Assembly: GCA_902806205.1 (NCBI GenBank)
Contig: CADCVR010000094.1
Span: 1-45,523, forward strand
Origin: an uncultured Solirubrobacteraceae bacterium
GTDB lineage: Bacteria > Actinomycetota > Thermoleophilia > Solirubrobacterales > Solirubrobacteraceae
Reading direction: 5' to 3'
DNA: 45,523 nt
In this document: piece by piece, positions 24,719-32,570 of the stretch
Position numbering within the stretch: position 1 is the first letter of the stretch
Layout: every line of letters starts with the position of its first letter
Translations under genes and position numbers: made by a program
The notes under the pieces: model-generated
Told to the model about the DNA's origin: nothing
Database searches by the model: none
Seen by the model: only the letters and a program-made list of their open reading frames with translations

Positions 24719-25777
24719 ATGCGCGTCCTCGTCACCGGCGGTGCCGGCTTCATCGGCTCCCACGTCGCCGACCAGCTGCTCGCCGAGGGCCACGAAGTCC
24801 GGATCCTCGACAACCTCCACCCCGCCGCGCACGCCGGGCCGCCGGAGTTCCTGCCCCCCGGCGCCGAATGGGTGGAGGGTGACGTGCGCGCGGCCGGGGA
24901 CGTCGACGCGGCGCTCGACGGGATCGACGCGGTCTGCCATCAGGCGGCGATGGTCGGCCTCGGGACCGACATCGGGGACATCGCCGACTACACGAGCCAC
25001 AACGATCTGGGCACCGCGGTGCTCCTGCGCCGGCTCGGGGCGCGCCGCTTCGGTGGCCGCCTGGTGCTCGCGTCCAGCATGGTCGTCTACGGGGAGGGCC
25101 GTTACGCGTGTGCCGACCACGGGGTGGTGCGGCCCGGGCCCCGGCGGGTCAGCGACCTCGACGCGGGCGCCTTCGAGCCGCCGTGCCCGGTCTGCGGCCT
25201 GCCGCTCGCACCCGAAGCGATCACCGAGGACGCCCCGGTCGACCCCCGCAACGTGTACGCCGCGACCAAGCTTCACCAGGAGCACCTCGCCTTCGCCTTC
25301 TCGCGCGAGACCGCGATCCCGGTGACCGCGCTGCGGTACCACAACGTCTACGGCCCGCGGATGCCGCGCGACACGCCCTACGCGGGCGTCGCGTCGATCT
25401 TCGCGAGCGCGCTGGCGGGCGGCCGGGCGCCGCGCGTCTTCGAGGACGGCGCTCAGACGCGCGACTTCGTCCACGTGCGCGACGTGGCCCGCGTGAACGT
25501 TCTGGCGCTCACCGCGGACGAGGCGGTGCCCGGCGCGTTCAACGTCTGCTCGGGTGAGCCGCGGACCGTCGGCGAGATGGCCCGCGCGCTCCACGCGAGC
25601 TCGCCCGACGGCGCGCCTGCGCCCGTGGTCACCGGCGAGTACCGGCTCGGCGACGTGCGTCACGTCTTCGCGTCCGCCGAGCGGGCGCGCGAGGTTCTCG
25701 GCTTCTCCGCCGGGGAGGGCTTCGCGGAAGGCATGGCCGAGTTCGCCCGGGCGCCGCTCCGCGCCGCGGCAGGCTGA
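24719..25777 (+). CDS. NAD-dependent epimerase/dehydratase with Cys/His insert
   Basis: 352 residues from ATG 24719. Extended SDR nucleotide-sugar epimerase: NAD motif VTGGAGFIGSHVA at 5-17, ASSMVVYGEG at 118-127, catalytic Y180 and K184 (VYAATKLHQE) and RYHNVYGPRMPRDTPY. Between the active-site Ser region and the Tyr there is an insert with C131-x2-H134 and C156-x2-C159 (CADH ... CPVC), which looks like a zinc knuckle. C-terminal ARALHASSPDGAPAP and YRLGDVRHVFAS are typical of UDP-sugar 4-epimerase-like proteins. The sugar substrate is not identified. It is divergent from the GT2 gene. Confidence 0.9.
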   Translation: MRVLVTGGAGFIGSHVADQLLAEGHEVRILDNLHPAAHAGPPEFLPPGAEWVEGDVRAAGDVDAALDGIDAVCHQAAMVGLGTDIGDIADYTSHNDLGTAVLLRRLGARRFGGRLVLASSMVVYGEGRYACADHGVVRPGPRRVSDLDAGAFEPPCPVCGLPLAPEAITEDAPVDPRNVYAATKLHQEHLAFAFSRETAIPVTALRYHNVYGPRMPRDTPYAGVASIFASALAGGRAPRVFEDGAQTRDFVHVRDVARVNVLALTADEAVPGAFNVCSGEPRTVGEMARALHASSPDGAPAPVVTGEYRLGDVRHVFASAERAREVLGFSAGEGFAEGMAEFARAPLRAAAG

Positions 25778-25904
25778 GCGGCGCGGCGCCTCCGTGGCGC
25801 CTGATGGATGTAGACGGCGATCCGACACCACGGACGGCGAGCCAGGCCCGGAGGTGCTTCCTCGGGCGTCGGTTTGCGTGCTGCAGGTTGGGTAGTCGTC
25901 CCTC

Positions 25905-26324
25905 GTGACCGACTCCGTCGTCGAAGACGTCCTGACGCGGTACAGGACCTGGGCGGTCGTCGGCTGCTCACCCGAGCCGTCCCGCGACTCCCACCGCATC
26001 GCCGCGCTGCTGCAGCGGCGCGGCTACCGCGTGATCCCCGTCAACCCCACGGTCGAGGAGATCCTCGGTGAGCGCTGCTACGCGTCACTGGACGAGATCC
26101 CGGCCTCCGCGGGCGTCGAGGTGGCCGACATCTTCCGCCGGTCGGAACGGGCAGGCGCGCACGTCGACGAGGCGATCGCGATCGGCGCCCGGGCGGTGTG
26201 GCTGCAGCTCGGGGTCATCGACCACGACGCGGGCGAGCGGGCGCGCGCGGCCGGGCTGCAGGTCGTCATGAACCGCTGTCCCGCGATCGAGCTTCCCCGA
26301 CTCGCGGCGGCCGGCGGGCCCTGA
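25905..26324 (+). CDS. CoA-binding domain protein (YccU-like)
   Basis: 139 residues from GTG 25905. Single Rossmann-like CoA_binding_2 domain: WAVVGCSPEPSRDSHRIAALL near 16-36, GYRVIPVNPTVEEILG, ARAVWLQLGVIDHDAGERA and the C-terminal NRCPAIEL. These small cytosolic proteins are widespread; their role is not settled. A TAGTCG sequence ends 6 nt before the GTG, without a clear ribosome-binding site. The next gene begins inside its stop codon. Confidence 0.9.
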   Translation: MTDSVVEDVLTRYRTWAVVGCSPEPSRDSHRIAALLQRRGYRVIPVNPTVEEILGERCYASLDEIPASAGVEVADIFRRSERAGAHVDEAIAIGARAVWLQLGVIDHDAGERARAAGLQVVMNRCPAIELPRLAAAGGP

Positions 26325-27088
26325 GCCGCGACGTCCGCATCGGCTGCTCGGGCTGGCAGTACCGCGCATGGCGCGGGCCGGTCTATCCCGAGGGGTGCCC
26401 GCAGCCACGATGGCTCTCCGTCTACGCCGAGCGCTTCGACACGGTGGAGGTGAACTCCACCTTCTACCGGCTCGCCTCGCGTGACGCCGTCGCCCGCTGG
26501 GTGCAGCAGACGCCCGACGGGTTCGTCTTCACGCTGAAGGCGAGCCGCTTTCTCACGCACATGAAGCGGCTGACCGACATGGCGCAGGGCGTCGAGCGTT
26601 TCTACGAGCGGATCGAGCCGATCGTGCACTCCCCGAAGCTCGGCCCGGTCCTCTGGCAGCTGCCGGAGTCCTTCAAGCGCGACGACGACCGCCTCGCCGC
26701 CGCGCTCGCCGCGCTGCCGCCCGGCCGTCATGCGTTCGAGCTGCGCCACCCGAGCTGGTTCGCCGAGCCGGTCTACGACCTCCTGCGGGCGCACGACGCC
26801 GCACTGGCGATCGGCGACGATCCGCGGCGGCCGTGGATCGACGACGTCGTGATCACGGCGGGCTGGACGTTCCTGCGCTTCCACTACGGGCAGACGGGCG
26901 AGCGCGGCGATTACGCCGAGGCCGAGCTGCGCGCCTGGGCCACGCGGGTCGCGCAGCTCGGCCGCTCCGTCGACGTCTACGCCTACTTCAACAACGACTG
27001 GGAGGCCTTCGCGCCGGCCAACGCCTCCCGGATGCTCGAGCTGCTCGGATCGGCGCCCTACGCCAGCAGCCGTCCGGGCCCGGGGTAG
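26321..27088 (+). CDS. DUF72 family protein, probable CUG start
   Basis: 255 residues if started at CTG 26321. DUF72 is a TIM-barrel-like family (YecE) of unknown function: VRIGCSGWQYRAWRGPVYP at the start, FDTVEVNSTFYRL, FVFTLKASRFLTHMKRL, LGPVLWQLPESFK, FELRHPSWF and YAYFNNDWEAFAPANA. The homologous region begins right after CTG AGC CGC GAC; between the upstream in-frame GTG (26198) and this point there is no ATG, GTG or TTG. CTG overlaps the preceding TGA as CTGA, the same geometry as the ATGA/GTGA overlaps elsewhere in the window. A 41-residue N-terminal extension from 26198 is the alternative. Confidence 0.87.
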   Translation: MSRDVRIGCSGWQYRAWRGPVYPEGCPQPRWLSVYAERFDTVEVNSTFYRLASRDAVARWVQQTPDGFVFTLKASRFLTHMKRLTDMAQGVERFYERIEPIVHSPKLGPVLWQLPESFKRDDDRLAAALAALPPGRHAFELRHPSWFAEPVYDLLRAHDAALAIGDDPRRPWIDDVVITAGWTFLRFHYGQTGERGDYAEAELRAWATRVAQLGRSVDVYAYFNNDWEAFAPANASRMLELLGSAPYASSRPGPG

Positions 27089-27149
27089 CCCGGCACCGCC
27101 CCACCGCCTCCTGGCCGCGCCAGTCGCGGGGGAAGCTCGCGCGTGACGG

Positions 27150-28466
27150 CTAACGCGTCCCGGCGAGCGCCCGCCGCGCGCGCGGCGCGTACAGCGGCGA
27201 GAACGCGGGATTCTGCGCGAGCAGGCTCCTGAGCAGCCGCCGGCCGACGCGGGACCGGCCCGCCTCCAGCGCGGCCATTCCGGCGTGGTAGACGACGCGG
27301 GGCTCACGCCACCCCCGTCGCAGCGCCCGGCGGCTCCATGCGTAGCCCTCGGCCGGCCGGCCCGCGCGGGTCAGCGCCCAGCCCAGCGCGTCGGCCGATC
27401 GCAGGCTCGGCGCTGCGGCCCACGCGCGCCGCCCGAGCCGGACGCCCTCGGCGGGGTCGCCATGGTCGGCCTGGAAGGCCGCTTCCTCGGTGTCGGTGTT
27501 CTCGCCGCCGGCGCGGAGCTCTGAGCGCTGATCGGACACGAGGGCGAGGGCCGCGCGGGACTCCGGCGACCGCCCGTCCGCGAGTTCGAGCTCGGCGAGG
27601 GCCAGGGCCGACTCGGGGGACGGGGTGCGCCCCACGATGCGCCGGAGCCGTGCCCGGGCGAGGTCGGCCCGTCCCTGCGAGGCCTCCACGCCGGCCATGC
27701 CGACGCCCGCGGCGGGAAAGCCGGGCTGGGCGCGCAGCGCCGCGCGGTAGGCCGCGACCGCCGGACCGAGCCGCCCCCGGTTGCGCTCGAGCGTCCCGAG
27801 CAGCGTCTGGACGTAGGCGGCTCCCTCGGGCGTCGAGCTGCCGGCGTCCACGGCCAGGCGCATGGCGGCGACGGCGCCGCGCACGTCTCCGCGGAGCTCA
27901 CGCAGGTAGGAGATCCGTGCGTAGGCAGCCAGTCCCGGCCGCCGGTCGACCAGCCGCTGCAGCGTCCGCTCGGCGTCGTCGTAGCGCCCGAGCTCGACGA
28001 GCGCGTCGACCACCACGGGCAGGGGAGCCGCTGCTTCGGGCGCGAGCGCCACCGCCCGCTCGCCGAGGATCAGGCTCGCCTTGAACTGGTGCCGCGCGAG
28101 AGCGAGCGTCCCGAGCCCGATCGTTGCGGCAAGGTCGCGGGGGTCGCGCTGCAGGGCGCGGTCGAAGGCCCGCTGCGCCTTCACGTACCCGGTGGCATCA
28201 CCGCCCTCGCGGACCCTCTGCAGGTAGGCGTCCCCGAGGGCGCTGAGCCGTTCGTCGCCGCGTCCGCGCGTGGTCGGATCGGCCCGCAGGCTCGCCTCGA
28301 GCGCCGCGATGCGCTCGTCGGTGCTCGCGCCCGCCCCGAGCACCGCGACCGGTGCGCGCGCCACCGCCTGCTCACGTGGCCCCGCCGCGCGGTTGAGCGA
28401 CGCGAAGAGCGCCAGAGCGGCCACGAAGACCGCCAGCGGGATGAGGAGCTTCACGGGCGTGCGCAT
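27150..28466 (-). CDS. Membrane-anchored TPR-repeat protein
   Basis: 438 residues. One N-terminal membrane helix (VKLLIPLAVFVAALALFASL, about 5-24), then helical TPR-like repeats through about residue 430: KAQRAFDRALQRDPRDLAATIGLG, LVELGRYDDAERTLQRLV, AVAAYRAALRAQPGFPAAG, GWALTRAGRPAEGYAWSRRALR. TPRs form protein-binding superhelices. It lies 51 bp downstream of the DUF4331 gene on the same strand and probably shares its transcript. A chaperone or scaffold role for that secreted protein is possible but unproven. Confidence 0.82.
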   Translation of the reverse strand: MRTPVKLLIPLAVFVAALALFASLNRAAGPREQAVARAPVAVLGAGASTDERIAALEASLRADPTTRGRGDERLSALGDAYLQRVREGGDATGYVKAQRAFDRALQRDPRDLAATIGLGTLALARHQFKASLILGERAVALAPEAAAPLPVVVDALVELGRYDDAERTLQRLVDRRPGLAAYARISYLRELRGDVRGAVAAMRLAVDAGSSTPEGAAYVQTLLGTLERNRGRLGPAVAAYRAALRAQPGFPAAGVGMAGVEASQGRADLARARLRRIVGRTPSPESALALAELELADGRSPESRAALALVSDQRSELRAGGENTDTEEAAFQADHGDPAEGVRLGRRAWAAAPSLRSADALGWALTRAGRPAEGYAWSRRALRRGWREPRVVYHAGMAALEAGRSRVGRRLLRSLLAQNPAFSPLYAPRARRALAGTR

Positions 28467-28517
28467 GGGGCGGTCGTGGGGCGGGAACTCGGACGAACTC
28501 CCGCCCCTGGACTGCGG

Positions 28518-29963
28518 CTACCGGGGGCCGATCGGCAACGCCGGGTTGTTGCCCGGGAGCGTCGGTGCGTGTAGCGGCTCGTCGCGCTCGGACACCGCCT
28601 GCTCGAAGCCCCCGGTGGGGGCCGCCTGGTAGGGGAACGTGTCGAGGAACGCCTTGTCGTTCTGGTCGACCCCGTCACCGGCGGGCAGCTTGTTGCCCTT
28701 CAGGAAGCCGCCGAAGAGCTGGACGTAGATGTCGACCACGTCGTCCTCCAGGCGCCTTCCGTTCGGGAAGCCGGCGTTGTCTCCGCCGATCACGCCGAAG
28801 CGGTTCGGCGTCTGCGACGGCATCGTGCCCAGGTTGATCTTCAGCGTGTCCGTCGGGACCGGGTTGGCCTTGTCGATCTGGTTGAGGCCCGGCATGCCCC
28901 TCAGCAGCGCGTCCACGAGGTCGGTGCGGTCCTTCTCCGGCGCGTTCAGGCCGACGGGCGACAGCGAGTTGATCTGCTTGGCGAACTCCGGCTCGAGGAA
29001 GAACTTCCTGATCAGGCGATCATCCGTGTCGGGCCTGCGGCGGTTGAAGGAGTCCTTCAGGCCGGCGGGGACGAACAGCTCGTTCGTCAGCGGGGCGCCC
29101 AGCCGCGAGACCTGCACCCAGGCGCCGCGGGACTTCGCGTTGGAGTCGAAGTCCGAGTTCGTGACCTCGATCTTGCGCCGCTCCGTCGTCGCCCACACGC
29201 CGACGACGGCGTTGGCCGCGTCGGGCCCGGAGACGGACTTGCCGTCGCGGGTGACCTCCGCTTCGGGGACCTGCATCGTGATCGTCTCGATCGACGTGCC
29301 GGACTGGGTGTCGGTGCCGCCGCCGGTGTTGCCGGTGCCGAGCCGCAGGTTGATGTTGTCGAAGGCAGCACCGAGGTCGATGAAGAACGCGTCGTCGCGC
29401 TGGCCGGCGAAGTACTTCGAATCGCCGACGGTGCGGTTGGCCGCGGCGGCGACCCTGTCGTAGTCGGGGAACGTCTTGCGGCCCGCGTTGGGCGGCGCCA
29501 CGGGCAGGTCGGTGGCGATGGTCTTCTCGCCGGTGACCTTGCCGTCCGAGAACGTCTCGCGGACGATGGAGTAGCGCTGCTTCTGCTGAAGCTTCGGATC
29601 GTCGAACGACGAGACGCCGGGCTGAGCCTGGCGGTAGGACGTGTCGCTCACCACGGTCTTGAAGACGAAGCGGTAACGGACGTCGGGCTTGCCCTCGCCC
29701 GTGTTGTCGATCGAGATGTAGTACCGCGCGCGGTCGTCGAAACGGAAGAAGTTCGGCCCGTTGGCCGGGTTGCCGCCGGGCACCCAGTTGGCCACGACGG
29801 TGAGCTTGCCGGGGGCGTCGTTCGCCGTGAAGGCGTAGGTGTCGGTGTTGTCAGCCGCGGGATCCAGCATGATGTTCGGCGCTTCACGGTGGCTGGAACC
29901 GCTGCTGAGCGCGACGGCGACGAGCGCGGCGAGCATCACGGCCAGAGCGGAGAACTTCTTCAT
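28518..29963 (-). CDS. Secreted DUF4331 family protein
   Basis: 481 residues, ATG 29963 with GAGG about 9 nt upstream. Signal peptide about 1-22 (MKKFSALAVMLAALVAVALS). The mature start SSHREAPNIMLDPAADNTD is the DUF4331 signature, followed by VANWVPGGNPANGPNFFRF and YYISIDNTGEGKPDVRYRF. Further family features near the end are LRGMPGLNQ, MPSQTPNRFGVIGGDNAG and FPNGRRLEDDVVDI. Function unknown; secreted or surface beta-rich protein. Operon with the TPR gene downstream; divergent from a beta-propeller lipoprotein. Confidence 0.88.
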   Translation of the reverse strand: MKKFSALAVMLAALVAVALSSGSSHREAPNIMLDPAADNTDTYAFTANDAPGKLTVVANWVPGGNPANGPNFFRFDDRARYYISIDNTGEGKPDVRYRFVFKTVVSDTSYRQAQPGVSSFDDPKLQQKQRYSIVRETFSDGKVTGEKTIATDLPVAPPNAGRKTFPDYDRVAAAANRTVGDSKYFAGQRDDAFFIDLGAAFDNINLRLGTGNTGGGTDTQSGTSIETITMQVPEAEVTRDGKSVSGPDAANAVVGVWATTERRKIEVTNSDFDSNAKSRGAWVQVSRLGAPLTNELFVPAGLKDSFNRRRPDTDDRLIRKFFLEPEFAKQINSLSPVGLNAPEKDRTDLVDALLRGMPGLNQIDKANPVPTDTLKINLGTMPSQTPNRFGVIGGDNAGFPNGRRLEDDVVDIYVQLFGGFLKGNKLPAGDGVDQNDKAFLDTFPYQAAPTGGFEQAVSERDEPLHAPTLPGNNPALPIGPR

Positions 29964-30099
29964 TTAAGGACCTCGGTTCGACGGAACGGTGCGGGCATGA
30001 CCAAGGTGGGTTCTCGGCGACCGGCTGCCCGGATCACTGCGGCGGTGCCAGCTTGGCGCAGACTGATCCGCGAGCCCGGTCCGGAAGAACCAGCAGACG

Positions 30100-31119
30100 G
30101 TGCGCCGACGATCGACCTCCTCCGTGGCCCTCGGGTGCTGCCTGCTGGCGTCAGCGCTCGGCGCCTGCGGCGGCAAGCCCGCATCCTCCTCGACCCCGCA
30201 GCGACCGTCGGCGCCGCTCGTCGAGGTCGAGGCGGGGGCGCCGATCGCCGCGGGCCGCATGCCGGTGGCGGTGGCGGTCGGTGCCGGCTCGGTGTGGGTC
30301 GCGGATGCCGCGCGCGCCACGCTGCTGCGAATCGACCCCCAGCGTCGTCGCCGCCGCGGCGCGGCGATTCCCGTCGGGCCCGCCCCGTTCGCCGTCGCCG
30401 TCGGCGAGGGCGCCGTGTGGGTCGCCGGGCAGGCCGGCGACGTGCAGGCGATCGACCCGCGAACTTCCGCCCCCGCCGGACCGGCCATCCGGGTCCGGGG
30501 CGCAAACGGGCTGGCCGTCGGCCTCGGCGGCGTCTGGGTGACCAGCCGGGTGGCGGGCACGCTCACCCGGATCGACCCGCGGTCAGGGCGCCCCGATCGG
30601 CCCATCCGCGTCGGGGCCGGACCGGCCGACGTGGTCGTCGCCGAGGGTGCGGTCTGGGTGGCCAACGCCGCGGACGGCACGGTGTCCCGGTTCGTGCCGG
30701 GCGCGGGGCGCGCAGACCCGCCGATCCGGGCCGGCGGCGCGCCGCTCGCGCTCGCCGCCGGCGAGGGCGCAGTGTGGGTCGGGCGCGCCTCGGGCGAGTT
30801 CGGCGAGCGGGTGGAGGTCGTTCGGCTCGATCCGGCGACGCGGCGCCTCTCGGGTCGCCCCGTCCCCGTCGGCGGCGCCGTACCGCTCGATCTCGCGGCG
30901 GGCGACGGGAGCGTGTGGGCCACGGACGTCGGCGGGCTGCGGCCGCCGCGGCCCGCGCGCCCCGGCGCCGTGACGCGCATCGCGCCGGGGGCCCTGGCGG
31001 TCGTGGGAGCGCCGTTGGAGACCGGGAAGCGTCCGACGGCCGTAGCGGTCGGCGCCGGCGCGACCTGGGTGGCCAACGCGGCCGACGGGACGGTGACGCC
31101 GATCCTCCCGGCCCGCTGA
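30100..31119 (+). CDS. Beta-propeller lipoprotein
   Basis: 339 residues from GTG 30100. Signal peptide with lipobox (SVALGCCLLASALGACGG). The mature part is a series of about 42-residue blades ending in VWVA-type strands: VAVGAGSVWVADAARAT, VAVGEGAVWVAGQAGD, AVGLGGVWVTSRVAGT, VAEGAVWVANAADGT, AAGEGAVWVGRASG, AAGDGSVWATDVGG, VGAGATWVANAADGT, each followed by L-RIDP-like turns. That makes seven or so YncE/NHL-like blades, consistent with a closed propeller. Extracytoplasmic binding or scaffold protein; ligand unknown. Divergent from the DUF4331 gene (136 bp). Confidence 0.82.
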   Translation: MRRRSTSSVALGCCLLASALGACGGKPASSSTPQRPSAPLVEVEAGAPIAAGRMPVAVAVGAGSVWVADAARATLLRIDPQRRRRRGAAIPVGPAPFAVAVGEGAVWVAGQAGDVQAIDPRTSAPAGPAIRVRGANGLAVGLGGVWVTSRVAGTLTRIDPRSGRPDRPIRVGAGPADVVVAEGAVWVANAADGTVSRFVPGAGRADPPIRAGGAPLALAAGEGAVWVGRASGEFGERVEVVRLDPATRRLSGRPVPVGGAVPLDLAAGDGSVWATDVGGLRPPRPARPGAVTRIAPGALAVVGAPLETGKRPTAVAVGAGATWVANAADGTVTPILPAR

Positions 31120-31136
31120 GGGCGTTGCGAAGCGCG

Positions 31137-32489
31137 TCAGCCGCGGCAGCCGAACAGGCGGCTGAGGCCGGTGCAGGGGGCCTCCTCCGGGGGCGGCGGC
31201 GTGGGCTGGGGCGGCGCCTCGGTCGTCGGCGCGGGTGGTGGCGTGGTCGTCGTCGAGGGTCGAGGGCTCGTGGTGGTCCGGGTATTCGGCGACGCCGGGG
31301 CGCGAGCGGCCGGCGGCTTCGTCGTGCCGGCGTCTCTGCGTGAACGACGCGGCACCCTGCGCCTCTCCGGCTTCTCGCTCCCCTTCTCGCTCGCCTTCCC
31401 GGCGCGCTTCTTGCGCTTCTTGTCCTTCTTCTGCTTCTGGTGGCGTTCGGCGGCAAGCAGCTGCCGGCGGGCGTCGACGCCGTAGGCGTCGTCGAACCTG
31501 GCGACGAGCGTGTCGTCCACGGGGCAGTTGAGGCAGAAGCCGTCGCGCTCCCAACCCCTCGCCCGTCCAAGGACCTCACTGGCGTAGCCGACGCCGAAGA
31601 GGTCGTGCCCGTAGTAGGCGTAGGCCGCCGACCAGGACCCGCCGTCGAGCGCCTCGGTGGCACCGGAGTCACGAAGCAGGGCGCCTGCCGCCATCATCGC
31701 GTCGAAGTCGTCGTAGATCGACGGGTGGGAGCGCGTCCGGTGCGGGTAGCGGCGCGGGCGGTCGCCCTGGCGGAAGGACTGGCGGTAGAGCTCCCAGGTG
31801 CTCACCGGGCCGTTCGTGACGTTGAACTGCATCGGTCCTGCGCAGCAGCCGAAGGCGTTGAGGCCGCGGTAGGTGCCGGGCGCGGTGGAGAACGCGGTCT
31901 CCTGGCGGTGGATCGAGGCGATGAGCCGCCAGGACACGCCGAAGGTGCGCGCGGCCTCCCGGTACAGCGGCATGAATCCCCGCTCGGCGGACTGCGGCAC
32001 GCGCCGCGAAGTGATGCTGCGGTAGTAGGCCGGTCCGGCACGACGTGGCGCCCGGCGTTGGGTGACGACAAAGCTGGTCGGGGCCGCCGTGGCCGACGCG
32101 AGATCAGACCGGCTCGACGCTGCGCCGCCTCGCTCGGCGGCGCTGCTGCGGGGATCGAAGGCGAGCAGCGCCAGCCCGGCGGTCCCGGCGCCCACCCCGA
32201 AGAGGACGACCGCGACGGCGACGACGCGCGCGAAGAACGGGACGCGCGAAAGCACGGCCCGCGCGAAGACCGGCACGCGCGCGACCAGGGCACGCGCGGC
32301 GACCGGGGCGCGCACGACGGTGCGTACGCCGACCGGGGCGCGGGCCACGAGGACACGCGCAAGCACCGCGACGCGCGAGACGAGGGCACGCGCGAAGACC
32401 AGGACGCGTGCGACCAGGGCACGCGCGATGACCACAGCCCGCGCGAGGCGCCCTCGCCTGTGCTTGAAGAACCCGAACGGCGATCGCAT
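31137..32489 (-). CDS. Lytic transglycosylase-like protein with N-terminal 11-residue Arg repeats
   Basis: 450 residues. Residues 14-90 are a repeated Arg/hydrophobic array with Arg at 17, 23, 28, 34, 39, 45, 50, 56, 60, 66, 71, 77, 82 and 88 (alternating 6/5 spacing). A membrane helix follows at about 91-111. The lysozyme-like domain (about 170-330) has FGVSWRLIASIHRQETAFS with catalytic-type E197, GLNAFGCCAGPMQFN and WSAAYAYYGHD, resembling actinobacterial SLT/peptidoglycan-cleaving proteins. The C-terminus is Lys/Arg-rich, then Pro/Thr-rich, and ends CTGLSRLFGCRG (possible disulfide). It probably acts on the cell wall from the outer face. ATG at 32489; no alternative start separates the repeats from the rest. 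Confidence 0.82.
   Translation of the reverse strand: MRSPFGFFKHRRGRLARAVVIARALVARVLVFARALVSRVAVLARVLVARAPVGVRTVVRAPVAARALVARVPVFARAVLSRVPFFARVVAVAVVLFGVGAGTAGLALLAFDPRSSAAERGGAASSRSDLASATAAPTSFVVTQRRAPRRAGPAYYRSITSRRVPQSAERGFMPLYREAARTFGVSWRLIASIHRQETAFSTAPGTYRGLNAFGCCAGPMQFNVTNGPVSTWELYRQSFRQGDRPRRYPHRTRSHPSIYDDFDAMMAAGALLRDSGATEALDGGSWSAAYAYYGHDLFGVGYASEVLGRARGWERDGFCLNCPVDDTLVARFDDAYGVDARRQLLAAERHQKQKKDKKRKKRAGKASEKGSEKPERRRVPRRSRRDAGTTKPPAARAPASPNTRTTTSPRPSTTTTPPPAPTTEAPPQPTPPPPEEAPCTGLSRLFGCRG
32226..32441 (-). repeat. About 33-bp degenerate tandem repeats coding 11-residue units
   Basis: Codes residues 17-88 of the transglycosylase-like protein. Unit consensus is ARALVARVPVF, with two Arg per 11 residues. 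About six units, one shortened by two residues (Arg 56 to Arg 60). Confidence 0.75.
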
Positions 32490-32556
32490 CGCCGCAAGCC
32501 TGCCAGAGCCGGCCGGCGTAGTGCGGCAGTGCGGTCGTTGCGCTTACGGGACGAAG

Positions 32557-32562
32557 TACTCT
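32557..32562 (+). promoter_or_regulatory. Candidate -10 box of the FkbM gene (leaderless)
   Basis: TACTCT ends 8 nt before the GTG at 32571. No ribosome-binding site is present. This supports choosing GTG 32571 over longer upstream starts in the open frame. Confidence 0.55.
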
Positions 32563-32570
32563 CGGTCTGC

